Part shown: in pieces, positions 14,164 to 24,472 of the stretch
How the letters are laid out: each line of letters starts with the position of its first letter
Numbering within the stretch: position 1 is the first letter of the stretch
Origin: UBA1231 sp045652765
GTDB lineage: Bacteria; Bacillota_I; Bacilli_A; ML615J-28; CAG-313
Direction of reading: 5' to 3'
NCBI GenBank assembly: GCA_045652765.1
Contig: JAZOLG010000031.1
Span: 28,242-92,241, forward strand
DNA: 64,000 nt
Translations under genes and position numbers: made by a program
The notes under the pieces: generated by a model
Seen by the model: only the letters and a program-made list of their open reading frames with translations
Database searches by the model: none
Told to the model about the DNA's origin: nothing

Positions 14164-16020
14164 ATGAATCAAGATCAAGGAATATACTTTTTTCATCAAG
14201 GCACTAACTATTACAGTTATAAGTTTATGGGGTCTCATATACAAGACGATGGTGTAATGTTTAGAGTATGGGCACCGAAAGCTAAAAAAATCTCTGTTGT
14301 TGGCGATTTTAATTTTTGGGATCGAACTAAAAATCCAATGAACAAGGTATCAGAAGAAGGAATATGGGAATTATTTATACCTAATGTAAAAGAATTTACA
14401 GCTTATAAATATGCTATTCTAAATTCTAAAAATCGTTGGACTGAAAAATCAGATCCTTATGCATTCCATTCTGAAGTGCGTCCTAATACTGCTTCAAAAG
14501 TATTTGAGTTAAGTGGATACAAATTTAACGATCAAAAATGGATGAAGAAACGTTTAAAAAAACATTATTACAATCGTCCACTTAATATTTACGAATTAAA
14601 TCTTGCTTCTTGGCGAACATATCAAGATGGAAATTTTTTTGATTATGTTAAACTTGGCGAAGAGCTTAGTTCGTATGTGAAAAAAATGGGTTTTACTCAT
14701 GTTGAAATTATGCCAATTTCTGAATTCCCTTATGATCCTTCATGGGGATATCAAGTAACAGGTTTCTATAGTATAACTTCAAGATTTGGAACACCTAAAC
14801 AATTTATGCAATTTGTTGATATCTTACATCAAAATGACATTGGTGTTATAGTTGACTGGGTTCCAGGTCATTTTTGTAAGGATAGTCATGGATTAATAGA
14901 ATTTGATGGTTCTTTCTTATATGAACAAAAAGATCCTCTTAAAAGAGAACTACCTGGTTGGGGTACAAGACAATTTGATTATGGTAGAACAGAAATTCAA
15001 AGTTTTTTAATTTCAAATGCACTTTATTTATTTGAAGAGTATCATATCGATGGTATTCGCGTCGATGCAGTTGCTTCAATGTTGTATCTAGATTATTGTC
15101 GTGAAGATGGTCAATGGCGTAAAAATAATCAAGGAACAAATATTAACTTAGAAGCAGAAGCTTTTATTAAAAAATTAAATAAAATTATACATGAATATTA
15201 TCCTGATGTATTAACAATTGCTGAAGAATCAACAACATATCCAAAAATCACTGCAAGTGTAGATGATGGAGGATTAGGTTTCAATTATAAGTGGAATATG
15301 GGATGGATGAATGATACACTATCTTATGTTAAAACTGATCCTATTTATCGTCAATACGAACATAACAAAATCACTTTTCAGTTAACTTATGCTTATTCGG
15401 AAAAATTTATTTTACCACTTTCTCATGATGAAGTAGTCCATGGTAAGTTGTCAATAATCAATAGAATGCATGGAGAATATAAAGATAAATTTAATGCATG
15501 TCAGACTTACCTAATGTATACTATGAGTCATCCAGGTAAAAAATTGAATTTTATGGGATATGAACTTGGACAAATTATTGAATGGCGTGATGATAGAGAA
15601 ATTGATTGGTTATTATTACAATATCCACAGCATAATGATTTTCATCGTTTTGTTGAAAAACTTAACAACTTCTATTTAAAAACTAAACCATTCTATGAAT
15701 TGGATGATTCTTGGGAAGGATTTAACTGGATTACAGTTGATGATAAAGAACATAATACATTTGTTTATGAAAGACTTAGTGCTGAAGGCGAAAAAATTAT
15801 CGTTGTGATTAATTTCGCCTATGTTGATTGGAAAAAATATAGTTTTAATCTTGCCGATGGCAAATATCGAATTGTACTTGCTAGTAATGATATAAAATAT
15901 GGTGGTTATAATCACTTAATTAATAAAGTAGTAGAGGCCAAAGATGGAAAGTTAATTATAGACTTACCAAGTAATTGTGGCTTATACTTAAGAAAGGTTG
16001 AACAAAATGAGAAAAAATAA
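14164..16020 (+). CDS. glgB: 1,4-alpha-glucan branching enzyme
   Basis: GlgB introduces alpha-1,6 branches into glycogen. The 618-residue protein has an N-terminal CBM48-type domain (VWAPKAKKISVVGDFNFWD) and a GH13 barrel. The catalytic residues are D301 (GIRVDAVASMLYLDY), E354 (TIAEESTTYP) and the D422 transition-state residue in LPLSHDEVVHGK. A C-terminal beta domain follows. It is the first gene of the operon; glgC starts within its last 14 nt. Confidence 0.97.
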   Translation: MNQDQGIYFFHQGTNYYSYKFMGSHIQDDGVMFRVWAPKAKKISVVGDFNFWDRTKNPMNKVSEEGIWELFIPNVKEFTAYKYAILNSKNRWTEKSDPYAFHSEVRPNTASKVFELSGYKFNDQKWMKKRLKKHYYNRPLNIYELNLASWRTYQDGNFFDYVKLGEELSSYVKKMGFTHVEIMPISEFPYDPSWGYQVTGFYSITSRFGTPKQFMQFVDILHQNDIGVIVDWVPGHFCKDSHGLIEFDGSFLYEQKDPLKRELPGWGTRQFDYGRTEIQSFLISNALYLFEEYHIDGIRVDAVASMLYLDYCREDGQWRKNNQGTNINLEAEAFIKKLNKIIHEYYPDVLTIAEESTTYPKITASVDDGGLGFNYKWNMGWMNDTLSYVKTDPIYRQYEHNKITFQLTYAYSEKFILPLSHDEVVHGKLSIINRMHGEYKDKFNACQTYLMYTMSHPGKKLNFMGYELGQIIEWRDDREIDWLLLQYPQHNDFHRFVEKLNNFYLKTKPFYELDDSWEGFNWITVDDKEHNTFVYERLSAEGEKIIVVINFAYVDWKKYSFNLADGKYRIVLASNDIKYGGYNHLINKVVEAKDGKLIIDLPSNCGLYLRKVEQNEKK

Positions 16021-17197
16021 GAAATGTTTAGCAATGCTACTAGCTGGTGGTCAAGGAAGTAGACTTTTCGCATTAACTACAAAAGTTGCCAAACCAGCCG
16101 TATCATTTGGTGGAAAATATCGAATCATTGATTTTCCGCTTTCTAATTGTACAAATTCAAAAATTGACACAGTAGGTGTATTAACACAATACCAACCTCT
16201 AATTCTTAATGATTACATTGGTAGAGGTTCACCATGGGATTTAGATAGATCATATGGTGGTGTGCATGTATTACCTCCATATCAAGCAAAAGAAGGTAGT
16301 GCTTGGTATTTGGGAACAGCTAATGCTATTTATCAAAATATTAATTTTATCAAAAATTACAATCCGGAACATGTTTTAATATTATCAGGTGACCATATTT
16401 ATAAAATGGATTATGCTGAAATGTTAGAATATCATATTGAAAAAAATGCTGATTGTACTATTGCAACTTTAGAAGTTACATATGAAGAAGCATCTCGTTT
16501 TGGTATTATGAATACTAATGCTGAAATGCAAATTGAAGAATTTGAAGAAAAACCAAAAGTTCCTAAAAATAATCAAGCATCAATGGGTATTTATATTTTT
16601 AAAACTGAAAAATTAATCAAATATTTAGAAGAGGATAATGCAGTTGAAAATTCAGCTCATGATTTTGGTAAAAATATCATTCCTAATATGTTAGATAATA
16701 AAGAAAAAATGATGGCTTTCCCATTTAAAGGATATTGGAAGGACGTAGGAACAATTGAAAGCTTATGGCTTGCTAATATGGATTTGCTTGGAGATAAACC
16801 AGCATTTGATATTTTTAATCCATATTGGAAAATACATTCAAGAAATACAGGTACATTGCCACAATTTATTGGTGATGATGCCGTTATTCAAAATAGCTTA
16901 ATCAGTGGTGGAACAAAGGTTCTAGGTACTGTAGTTAATAGTGTAATTGGTTCTAATGTAATTATTGAAGAAGGAGCAGTCGTTAAAGATAGCGTTATTT
17001 TTAATGAAGTCGTAATCAAAAAAGGAGCTGAAGTACATTATACAATTTTAGATGAATACGTTGAAGTAGGCGAAAATGCTAAAGTTGGTGAAAAAGAAGC
17101 TGGTAGTGCAGCTGTTACAGTTATTGGAAGACAAACTGTAATTAATGCGAATGAAGTTATTGAAAAAGGTAAAAATATAGAAAGAGAGGCCAAATAA
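16007..17197 (+). CDS. glgC: Glucose-1-phosphate adenylyltransferase, catalytic subunit
   Basis: GlgC makes ADP-glucose from glucose-1-P and ATP, the committed step to glycogen. The 396-residue protein has the intact nucleotide loop LAGGQGSRLFALT, KPAVSFGGKYRIIDFPLSNC and a left-handed beta-helix C-terminus with hexapeptide-like repeats. I choose ATG 16007, 9 nt after AGAAAGG; a TTG at 15998 is less likely. It overlaps glgB by 14 nt and its TAA abuts the glgD ATG. In Firmicutes GlgC commonly works with GlgD as a hetero-oligomer. Confidence 0.96.
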   Translation: MRKNKKCLAMLLAGGQGSRLFALTTKVAKPAVSFGGKYRIIDFPLSNCTNSKIDTVGVLTQYQPLILNDYIGRGSPWDLDRSYGGVHVLPPYQAKEGSAWYLGTANAIYQNINFIKNYNPEHVLILSGDHIYKMDYAEMLEYHIEKNADCTIATLEVTYEEASRFGIMNTNAEMQIEEFEEKPKVPKNNQASMGIYIFKTEKLIKYLEEDNAVENSAHDFGKNIIPNMLDNKEKMMAFPFKGYWKDVGTIESLWLANMDLLGDKPAFDIFNPYWKIHSRNTGTLPQFIGDDAVIQNSLISGGTKVLGTVVNSVIGSNVIIEEGAVVKDSVIFNEVVIKKGAEVHYTILDEYVEVGENAKVGEKEAGSAAVTVIGRQTVINANEVIEKGKNIEREAK

Positions 17198-18313
17198 ATG
17201 GGAGCAGCAGGAATTATTTTAGCTGATGGTAAACTTGGTGAAATTGATGAACTTATAAGACACAGAACTGTTGCGTCTGTTCCATTTGGTGGACGTTATC
17301 GTCTTGTTGACTTTGCTTTATCAAATTTTGTTAATGCTGATATTACGCAAGTAGGTATTATTACTAAACGTAATTATCAATCATTAATGGATCATATCGG
17401 TAGTGGTAAAGATTGGGATTTATCAAGAAAAAATGGTGGAGTAATTATCTTTCCTCCTTATGGGAATCCATTTGCAAATTATCAAAATAAACATGGTAAT
17501 TTATTAGAAGCATTACAAAGCGTTGATGAGTTTATTACTAAATGTCCAGAAGATAATATTATTGTTACAGAGTGTGATAGTGTTAATGTTGTTGACTATA
17601 GTGATGTTCTTGCTCAACATGAAGATACAAATGCCGATATTACGGTGATTTATAAAGAACTTGACGGTGAAAACTGTGAAAAAGGTTCACTAGTAATTGA
17701 TACTGATGAATTTGGACGCGTTGTTAGAGGTTCAATCGTTCGTGGTGATAAAGGACTTATTAAAGCATCAATAGGTTCGTATGTAATTAAAAGAAAATTA
17801 TTAGCAGCATTATTAAAAGAAGCAACATCACGTGGCTCTGATTCATTTGAACAAGATATCATAATTAATAATGTTTCCTCTTTAAGAGTGTTTGGATATC
17901 ATTATTCTGGTGCATATTTACCAATCAATTCTATGGAACAATATTATAAACACAATATGGCATTATTAAATTCTGAAATTCGCGGACAAGTATTTGATAA
18001 TACACAAATCTATACTAAAGTACGTGATTCGGCCCCTACAAAATTTGGCTTATCAGCTAAAGTACAAAACAGTTTCATTGCTGATGGTTGTGAAATTGAA
18101 GGTACAGTCATTAATAGTATTTTATTCCGCGGCGTTAAAGTTTCTAAAGGAACTGTAATCAAAGATTCTATTTTAATGCAAGACACTATGGTAATGGAAA
18201 ATGTTGAGCTTAAGGCTGTAATTACTGATAAGAATGTAACAATCAGAGAAAGACAAAATTTATCAGGTTGTGAAAAATTACCTTACTATATTAGTAAAAA
18301 TATGGTTATTTAA
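17198..18313 (+). CDS. glgD: Glucose-1-phosphate adenylyltransferase accessory subunit
   Basis: The 371-residue GlgC paralogue has a degenerate nucleotide loop, reading LADGKLGEI where GlgC has LAGGQGSRL. The RHRTVASVPFGGRYRLVDFALSN block is retained and the C-terminus again has beta-helix repeats. In Geobacillus and related bacteria GlgD is poorly active or inactive alone and modulates GlgC. Its start follows the glgC stop with no spacer, so the two are translationally linked and likely made in matched amounts. Confidence 0.95.
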   Translation: MGAAGIILADGKLGEIDELIRHRTVASVPFGGRYRLVDFALSNFVNADITQVGIITKRNYQSLMDHIGSGKDWDLSRKNGGVIIFPPYGNPFANYQNKHGNLLEALQSVDEFITKCPEDNIIVTECDSVNVVDYSDVLAQHEDTNADITVIYKELDGENCEKGSLVIDTDEFGRVVRGSIVRGDKGLIKASIGSYVIKRKLLAALLKEATSRGSDSFEQDIIINNVSSLRVFGYHYSGAYLPINSMEQYYKHNMALLNSEIRGQVFDNTQIYTKVRDSAPTKFGLSAKVQNSFIADGCEIEGTVINSILFRGVKVSKGTVIKDSILMQDTMVMENVELKAVITDKNVTIRERQNLSGCEKLPYYISKNMVI

Positions 18314-18339
18314 TCAAATAATTTAGGAGAGAAAATTAA

Positions 18340-19797
18340 ATGAATTCAAAAAAAATTGTTATAGTAGCATCTGAATGTCAACCATTTTTCGCATCAGGCG
18401 GTTTGGGAGATGTAATTGGTTCTTTACCACAAAAAATTGCAAAACTTGTTAGTCCAGAGGAAAATCAAGTATCTGTAATTTTACCTTTATATTCAAAATT
18501 TACTAATAACAAATATCGTAATAAGTTGGTTTATATTGGCCAAACTACTGTTCAATTATCATGGCGCAAACAATATTGTGGAATTTTCCGTTATATTGAA
18601 AAAGGTGTTACATATTATTTTATTGATAATGAATATTATTTTAAACATAGCAATTATTATGGTTACTTTGATGATGGTGAACGTTTTGCATTCTTCTCAA
18701 AAGCCGCAATTGAAGTAATGGCATTTCTTGATATTATTCCAGATATTATTCATGCTCATGATTGGCAAACTGGATTAGTACCTGTATATTTAAGAACAAT
18801 TTATAATGGTGATGAAAGATTCAAAAATGTTCGTACAGTATTTACAATTCATAATATTGAATATCAAGGTGTGTATGCATATGATGATGAAATTCTAGAA
18901 GATGTATTTGGTATTCCATCATCAATGGGTTATATTTTAGAATATCGTGGTCAAACAAATATCATGAAAGGTGCTATGGAATCTTCTAATTTTGTATCAA
19001 CTGTTAGTCCAACTTATGCAGAAGAAATTCAATATGCTTATTACGCAAAAGGATTAGAACTAGAAGTTGCAAGAATTAAAGAAGAAGGTAAACTTCGTGG
19101 TATCTTAAATGGTATCGATAAAAATTTCTATAATCCTGCAAAAGATGCTGCATTATTTGTAAATTATGATAAAAAAACTCCTGAATTAAAGTCAGAAAAT
19201 AAAGTTCATTTACAAGAAATGCTTGGACTTACAATTAACAAAGATGTGCCATTAATTGGTATGGTAACTCGTCTTGTTAATCATAAAGGTCTTGAAATGG
19301 TAAAAACTGCCATCAATGAACTTTTAAAAGAAAAAGTTCAAATGGTTATTTTAGGAACTGGTGATAGTTATTATGAATGGTTCTTAAGAGATTTAGAACG
19401 TTCATATCCTGGTAAACTTTCAGTTATTATTGCATTTAACCAAGACTTATCTAGAAAAATTTATGCATCAGCAGATCTATTCTTAATGCCATCAGTTTCT
19501 GAACCATGTGGTTTAGCACAAATGATTGCATGTCGATATGGAACACTTCCAATTGTTCGTAAAACTGGTGGATTAGCAGATAGCATCAAGGACGTATCTC
19601 AACCTAAAGGAATTGGTTACGTATTTGACAATATTAATGCATGGGAAATGTTTGAAACTATCAAACGTGCATTAAATGATTATGAAGATAAAGAAAAATG
19701 GCAAGCAAATGTCGTTAAAGCAATGTCTACTGACTTTGGTTGGAGTTCATCTGCTAAAAAATATGTTGCCATGTATGAGGAATTATTAAATAAATAG
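18340..19797 (+). CDS. glgA: Glycogen synthase (ADP-glucose, GT5)
   Basis: GlgA elongates alpha-1,4-glucan from ADP-glucose. The 485-residue protein shows the N-terminal ADP-binding motif as SGGLGDVIGSLP (the usual Lys replaced in part of this loop). It also has HAHDWQTGLVP, TIHNIEYQGVY and the C-terminal SVSEPCGLAQMIACRYGTLPIVRKTGGL block with the catalytic glutamate. AGGAGAG precedes the ATG, 26 nt after glgD, and glgP follows after 8 nt. Confidence 0.97.
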   Translation: MNSKKIVIVASECQPFFASGGLGDVIGSLPQKIAKLVSPEENQVSVILPLYSKFTNNKYRNKLVYIGQTTVQLSWRKQYCGIFRYIEKGVTYYFIDNEYYFKHSNYYGYFDDGERFAFFSKAAIEVMAFLDIIPDIIHAHDWQTGLVPVYLRTIYNGDERFKNVRTVFTIHNIEYQGVYAYDDEILEDVFGIPSSMGYILEYRGQTNIMKGAMESSNFVSTVSPTYAEEIQYAYYAKGLELEVARIKEEGKLRGILNGIDKNFYNPAKDAALFVNYDKKTPELKSENKVHLQEMLGLTINKDVPLIGMVTRLVNHKGLEMVKTAINELLKEKVQMVILGTGDSYYEWFLRDLERSYPGKLSVIIAFNQDLSRKIYASADLFLMPSVSEPCGLAQMIACRYGTLPIVRKTGGLADSIKDVSQPKGIGYVFDNINAWEMFETIKRALNDYEDKEKWQANVVKAMSTDFGWSSSAKKYVAMYEELLNK

Positions 19798-19805
19798 GAG
19801 TAATT

Positions 19806-22217
19806 ATGCTAGAACAGAATATCAAAGCCAAGATAGAAGACAAATTAGCCAGCTATTTTGGTGTAACACCTAGTGATGCATCACTAGAACAAATTTATAA
19901 AGCAGTGAGTTTAACTGTTTTAGATACTTTGATGGCTAAAAAGAAAATTTATAACCGTAAAGTAAAAGAAAACAAAGCTAAACGTATTTACTATCTATGT
20001 ATGGAATTTTTAGTAGGTAGATCATTAAAAACTAATCTTTATAATTTGGGTTTAGTTGATGAATACAAAAAGGTTATTAATGAGTACGGATATTCAATGG
20101 ATGATTTATACGAACAAGAACCTGATGCAGGACTTGGAAATGGTGGTCTAGGTAGATTAGCTGCTTGTTTTATGGATAGCTTAGCTGCTCTATCATATCC
20201 AGCATATGGCTTTTCACTTCGTTATGAATATGGATTATTTAAACAAAAAATCGTTGACGGATGGCAAACAGAAATGCCTGATGTTTGGTTACCAGGTGGT
20301 GAAGTTTGGCTAATTCCTAGAAGTGATAGATCATTAACGGTTCGTTTTGGTGGTTATGTTACTGAAAAATATGAAGATGGTAGATTAAAATATGATTATC
20401 ACAATTGTACTGAAGTAGAAGCGATGCCATATGATATGTTAATCAGTGGTGGTGGAAGTGAAGCTATTTCGACATTAAGACTTTGGAGAAGTAGAAGTGT
20501 AAGAACTTTTGATATGAAATCATTTTCTCAAGGTGATTATGCAACTGCTGTAAAAGAAAGTTATGAAGCTGAATTAATTTCTAAAGTTTTATATCCATCA
20601 GATGCACATTCAGAAGGTAAAACATTAAGACTTAAACAACAATATTTCTTAGTTAGTGCTTCAATTCAAAATATCATTAATGATCATATTAAACGTTATA
20701 AAGATTTGCATACTTTACCGGACAAAGTTGCAATTCATATTAACGATACACATCCAGCATTATGTATACCAGAATTAATGCGTATTTTAATGGATGATCA
20801 TGGACTTGGTTGGGATGAATCATGGGATATTGTAACTAGAACTGTGGCTTATACAAATCACACTGTTTTAGTAGAGGCATTAGAAACTTGGAGTTTAGAT
20901 AGAATAGAAAGAATGTTACCACGACTTGCGATGATTATTAAAGAAATAAATCAAAGATTTACTACAAGTATGTGGCAATATTATCCAAATGATTGGAATA
21001 GAATTGAGAAATTAGCTATTGTATCTAATAATACTGTACGTATGGCAAATCTATCAGTTGTAGGAAGTCATAAAGTTAATGGTGTTTCTGCTCTTCATAG
21101 TGATATTATTAAACATAGTATTTTTAAAAATTTCTACGAAGTTACACCTGAAAAATTTACTAATGTTACAAATGGTATAGCTCATAGAAGATGGTTACAT
21201 CAATCGAATCCAAGACTTTGTGCTTTAATTGAAGAATTAATTGGTAAAGACTATTATAATGATGCAAGTCAATTGAAGAAACTTCGTGCTTTTGAAAATG
21301 ATCCAAAAGTTTTAGATCGATTAGCTGAAATTAAATATCAAAATAAAGTTGATTTTGCAAACGCAATATATAAAAAGCAAGGTGTTATTATTGACCCTAA
21401 CACAAGATTTGATGTTCATGTAAAAAGACTTCATGAATATAAACGTCAACTTTTAAATGTACTAAGAATTATTAGTTTATATAATAAATTAAAAGAAAAT
21501 CCAAGTTTAGATATTACACCACAAACATTTATTTTTGGTGCTAAAGCTGCTCCTGGATATTATGTTGCAAAAGAAATTATTGAATTAATTAATAAGATTA
21601 GTGAAGACATTAATCAACATCCAGAAATAAAAGCAAAGTTAAATGTTGTCTTTATTGAAGATTATTGTGTTACACTTGCGGAAAAATTAATGCCTGCATC
21701 TGAAATTAGTGAACAAATTTCTCTTGCTGGTAAAGAAGCTAGTGGTACAGGTAATATGAAATTTATGATTAATGGTGCTGTAACTATGGGAACGATGGAT
21801 GGAGCAAATGTTGAAATTTGCGAAGCAGTTGGTGATGATAATATCTTTATCTTTGGTATGACAACACCTGAAGTTAATGAATTATGGAAAAAAGGATATA
21901 ATTCAACTTATTATTATAATAACAATAAAGAAATTCGTGATATTATCGCAACTCTAAAAACAGGATTTGCTGGAAAGAGTTTTGAAAATATTGCAAACTA
22001 CTTATTAACAAGTCATGGTATTGCTGACCAATATATGTGTCTTGCAGACTTTGCAAGTTATATGGAAGCATACTATCGAATGGATGAAGTTTATCGTAAT
22101 AAAAGAGAATTTAATAGAATGTCACTTGTAAATATTAGTGAAGCAGGTAGATTTGCTGCAGATAGAAGTATCGAAGATTATGCTAGAGATATTTGGCATA
22201 TTAAAAAGATTAAGTAA
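19806..22217 (+). CDS. glgP: Glycogen/alpha-glucan phosphorylase (GT35)
   Basis: GlgP releases glucose-1-P from glycogen chain ends. The 803-residue protein has the substrate-site segment EPDAGLGNGGLGRLAACF near residue 105. The pyridoxal-phosphate site is EASGTGNMKF, with K652 as the Schiff-base lysine. Length matches bacterial GlgP. AGGAG overlaps the end of glgA. It is the last gene before the pfkA promoter, so synthesis and breakdown enzymes share one transcript. Confidence 0.97.
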   Translation: MLEQNIKAKIEDKLASYFGVTPSDASLEQIYKAVSLTVLDTLMAKKKIYNRKVKENKAKRIYYLCMEFLVGRSLKTNLYNLGLVDEYKKVINEYGYSMDDLYEQEPDAGLGNGGLGRLAACFMDSLAALSYPAYGFSLRYEYGLFKQKIVDGWQTEMPDVWLPGGEVWLIPRSDRSLTVRFGGYVTEKYEDGRLKYDYHNCTEVEAMPYDMLISGGGSEAISTLRLWRSRSVRTFDMKSFSQGDYATAVKESYEAELISKVLYPSDAHSEGKTLRLKQQYFLVSASIQNIINDHIKRYKDLHTLPDKVAIHINDTHPALCIPELMRILMDDHGLGWDESWDIVTRTVAYTNHTVLVEALETWSLDRIERMLPRLAMIIKEINQRFTTSMWQYYPNDWNRIEKLAIVSNNTVRMANLSVVGSHKVNGVSALHSDIIKHSIFKNFYEVTPEKFTNVTNGIAHRRWLHQSNPRLCALIEELIGKDYYNDASQLKKLRAFENDPKVLDRLAEIKYQNKVDFANAIYKKQGVIIDPNTRFDVHVKRLHEYKRQLLNVLRIISLYNKLKENPSLDITPQTFIFGAKAAPGYYVAKEIIELINKISEDINQHPEIKAKLNVVFIEDYCVTLAEKLMPASEISEQISLAGKEASGTGNMKFMINGAVTMGTMDGANVEICEAVGDDNIFIFGMTTPEVNELWKKGYNSTYYYNNNKEIRDIIATLKTGFAGKSFENIANYLLTSHGIADQYMCLADFASYMEAYYRMDEVYRNKREFNRMSLVNISEAGRFAADRSIEDYARDIWHIKKIK

Positions 22218-22222
22218 ATAAT

Positions 22223-22251
22223 TTGCAAAAAAAGTCGAAAAGTAGTATAAT
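22223..22251 (+). promoter_or_regulatory. Promoter of pfkA
   Basis: TTGCAA (22223-22228), a 17-bp spacer and TATAAT (22246-22251) lie directly after glgP. No terminator hairpin is seen between glgP and pfkA, so read-through is possible. Confidence 0.75.
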
Positions 22252-22282
22252 ACGTAGTGATTTTTATAAATAGGAGAATATT

Positions 22283-23248
22283 ATGGTTAAAAAAATAGCT
22301 GTTTTAACATCTGGTGGTGATGCTCCTGGAATGAATGCTGCTATTCGTGCAGTTGTTCGTGCAGGACGTTCATTTAATTTGGAAGTTATAGGTATCCATG
22401 AAGGTTATAAAGGTTTAGTTGAAGGTGGAGATAACTATGAAGTTATGAGCCGTCGTTCAGTAACTAATATTATTTCTCGTGGAGGAACAATTTTAGGTTC
22501 AGCTCGTCTTCCAGAATTTCCACAACCAGAAGTACGTGCAAAAGGAATACAACAATTAAAAGATGCTGGTATCGATGCTTTAATAGTTATTGGTGGTGAT
22601 GGTACTTATGCAGGTGCATTAAGATTACATCAACATGGTATTAAATGTATAGGTTTACCTGGTACTATTGATAATGATATTGCTGGTACTGACTATACAA
22701 TTGGATTCGATACATGCGTAAATACAGTAGTAGAAGCAATTGATAAACTTCGTGATACTTGTGGATCACATAGACGTTGTGCAGTTGTTGAAGTTATGGG
22801 TAGATATTGTGGTGATATAGCTCGTGCTGCAGGTCTTGCAACTGGTGCTGAATTTATTGTCACAAATACTGAAAACAATGATTTACAAACAATTTTAGAT
22901 CAAACAAAACACTTTAAAGAAGCTGGTAAACGTCACCCTGTAATTATTGTTACAGAACATTTATTTGATGTTATTGACCTAGCAAAGAAGATTGAAGAAT
23001 ATAGTGGAATGGAAACGCGTGCTACAATTCTTGGACATATCCAAAGAGGTGGTACTCCTTCATGTTCAGACAGAATCTTGGCATCACGTTTAGGTCTTGC
23101 AGCTGTGGAGGCAATTATGCAAGGTGTTAGTGGTGTATGCTTAGGTGTTCAATCAAACGAAATCGTAGCTACTCCATTTGAAGAAGTTATTGGAAAATCT
23201 AAAACAATTTATTCTGAATTTGACGAATTAATTAAAATTTTATCTTAA
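22283..23248 (+). CDS. pfkA: ATP-dependent 6-phosphofructokinase
   Basis: PfkA phosphorylates fructose-6-P at C1. The 321-residue length and motifs TSGGDAPGMNAAIRA, IGGDGTYAGA, PGTIDNDIAGTDYTIGFDT and EVMGRYCGDIA fit the bacterial ATP-type enzyme. The Gly in GGDG and in PGTIDND mark ATP, rather than pyrophosphate, specificity. GGAG precedes the ATG. Unlike Bacillus there is no accA or pyk neighbour; instead it follows the glycogen operon. Confidence 0.97.
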   Translation: MVKKIAVLTSGGDAPGMNAAIRAVVRAGRSFNLEVIGIHEGYKGLVEGGDNYEVMSRRSVTNIISRGGTILGSARLPEFPQPEVRAKGIQQLKDAGIDALIVIGGDGTYAGALRLHQHGIKCIGLPGTIDNDIAGTDYTIGFDTCVNTVVEAIDKLRDTCGSHRRCAVVEVMGRYCGDIARAAGLATGAEFIVTNTENNDLQTILDQTKHFKEAGKRHPVIIVTEHLFDVIDLAKKIEEYSGMETRATILGHIQRGGTPSCSDRILASRLGLAAVEAIMQGVSGVCLGVQSNEIVATPFEEVIGKSKTIYSEFDELIKILS

Positions 23249-23256
23249 TAAAAAAC

Positions 23257-23282
23257 AAGGTTGGTTTATCCAACCTTTTTTT
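23257..23282 (+). terminator. Intrinsic terminator after pfkA
   Basis: AAGGTTGG pairs with CCAACCTT across a 5-nt loop, followed by a T-run. Confidence 0.9.
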
Positions 23283-23304
23283 AGTAAAAAAATTAATAAT
23301 ATAC

Positions 23305-23332
23305 TTTAAAAAATTGAGAAAAAATGTATAAT
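23305..23332 (+). promoter_or_regulatory. Probable promoter of the SGNH hydrolase gene
   Basis: A clear TATAAT (23327-23332) is preceded by a weak TTTAAA at a 16-bp distance; GAAAGAGG follows before the ATG. Confidence 0.5.
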
Positions 23333-23354
23333 ATATAAGAAAGAGGTAAAATGT

Positions 23355-24449
23355 ATGCCAGATTTGAAAAAAATAGATGTTGCCTTTAGCAACAAAGAAA
23401 CTACAAATGAATTAAAATTTTATAATCCAGTCGAAACTGACAATATAAAAGTTTATGGATTAAACTGGTTTGATGAAGATAAACGATATGTTCGTTTTCC
23501 AAAATATAGCGATGAAATGATTAAAGGTTTAGCTGAAGGTCTTCATTATTTAGTGGAACAACCAAGTGGTGCAATGTTAGCTTTTAGATCTAATACATCA
23601 ACTATAAAAATTAAAGTAGAACTTGGTAATTGGTTTAGTATGGCTCACATGGCTTTTACAGGTCAAGGTGGCTTTGATATTTATATTGGAACAAAAAGAG
23701 AAGATCTAAAGTTTTATCGAACTAGTTCTTTCCCAATTACTAGTAAAACTTATGAATTTACTTATTTTTCTGATTGGTCAAAAGAAGAAAGATTATTTTT
23801 ATTAAATTTCCCATTGTATTCTGGTGTAAATAAAATAGAAATTGGAATTGATGAAGATGCTAAAATTCAACCAGCAAATGATTTATTCAATAAAGGACGA
23901 GTAGTTTGTTATGGAACATCGATTACTCAAGGAGGATGTGCAAGCCGTGGTGGTATGAGTTATACAAATGCACTTTCAAGAAGAACTGGGTATGAATTCT
24001 TGAATTTTGGTTTTTCAGGAAATGGACGTGGTCAAAAAGAAGTTGCAGAATTGTTAGCTAGTATTAAAGATGTTTCGATGTTTATTTTAGATTATGAAGC
24101 AAATGCCACACTTCCAATGCTACAAGATACTCTAGATAATTTTATTAATATCATTAGAAATGCTTATCCAGAAGTCCCAATTCTTGTATTAAGTAAAATT
24201 AGAATGGCTTATGAGACACATGTTGAAGAAAATTACAAAAAACAAATGAAATCTTTGAGATTCCAAAAACAAGTTGTTAAAAAACATCAAGAGTATGATA
24301 AAAATATTTATTTTTATGATGGACATAAACTTTTAGGTAAATATACTTTCGACGCAACTGTTGATGGAAGTCATCCGACAGATCTAGGGTTTATGATGAT
24401 TACTGAAAATCTTGAAAAAGTTTTAAAAAAATATATTGACATAAAATAA
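23355..24449 (+). CDS. SGNH/GDSL-family hydrolase with N-terminal beta domain
   Basis: The 364-residue protein has an N-terminal beta-rich domain (about 1-170) and a C-terminal SGNH hydrolase domain. Catalytic elements are S189 in YGTSITQGG (GTS in place of the classic GDS), the FSGNGRG oxyanion segment, and D337/H340 in DGSHPTDLG. Related enzymes deacylate polysaccharides or lipids. There is no signal peptide, so it should act in the cytoplasm unless exported otherwise. It stands between two promoters, next to a secreted GH18 protein. Confidence 0.85.
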   Translation: MPDLKKIDVAFSNKETTNELKFYNPVETDNIKVYGLNWFDEDKRYVRFPKYSDEMIKGLAEGLHYLVEQPSGAMLAFRSNTSTIKIKVELGNWFSMAHMAFTGQGGFDIYIGTKREDLKFYRTSSFPITSKTYEFTYFSDWSKEERLFLLNFPLYSGVNKIEIGIDEDAKIQPANDLFNKGRVVCYGTSITQGGCASRGGMSYTNALSRRTGYEFLNFGFSGNGRGQKEVAELLASIKDVSMFILDYEANATLPMLQDTLDNFINIIRNAYPEVPILVLSKIRMAYETHVEENYKKQMKSLRFQKQVVKKHQEYDKNIYFYDGHKLLGKYTFDATVDGSHPTDLGFMMITENLEKVLKKYIDIK

Positions 24450-24472
24450 CAAATATTTCTTCAAATAGGTTA

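Noticed and set aside
16098..18313. glgC and glgD as a duplicated gene or assembly artefact
   Set aside because: They share fold and order, but GlgD has its own diverged sequence and degenerate loop; the pair is normal in Firmicutes.
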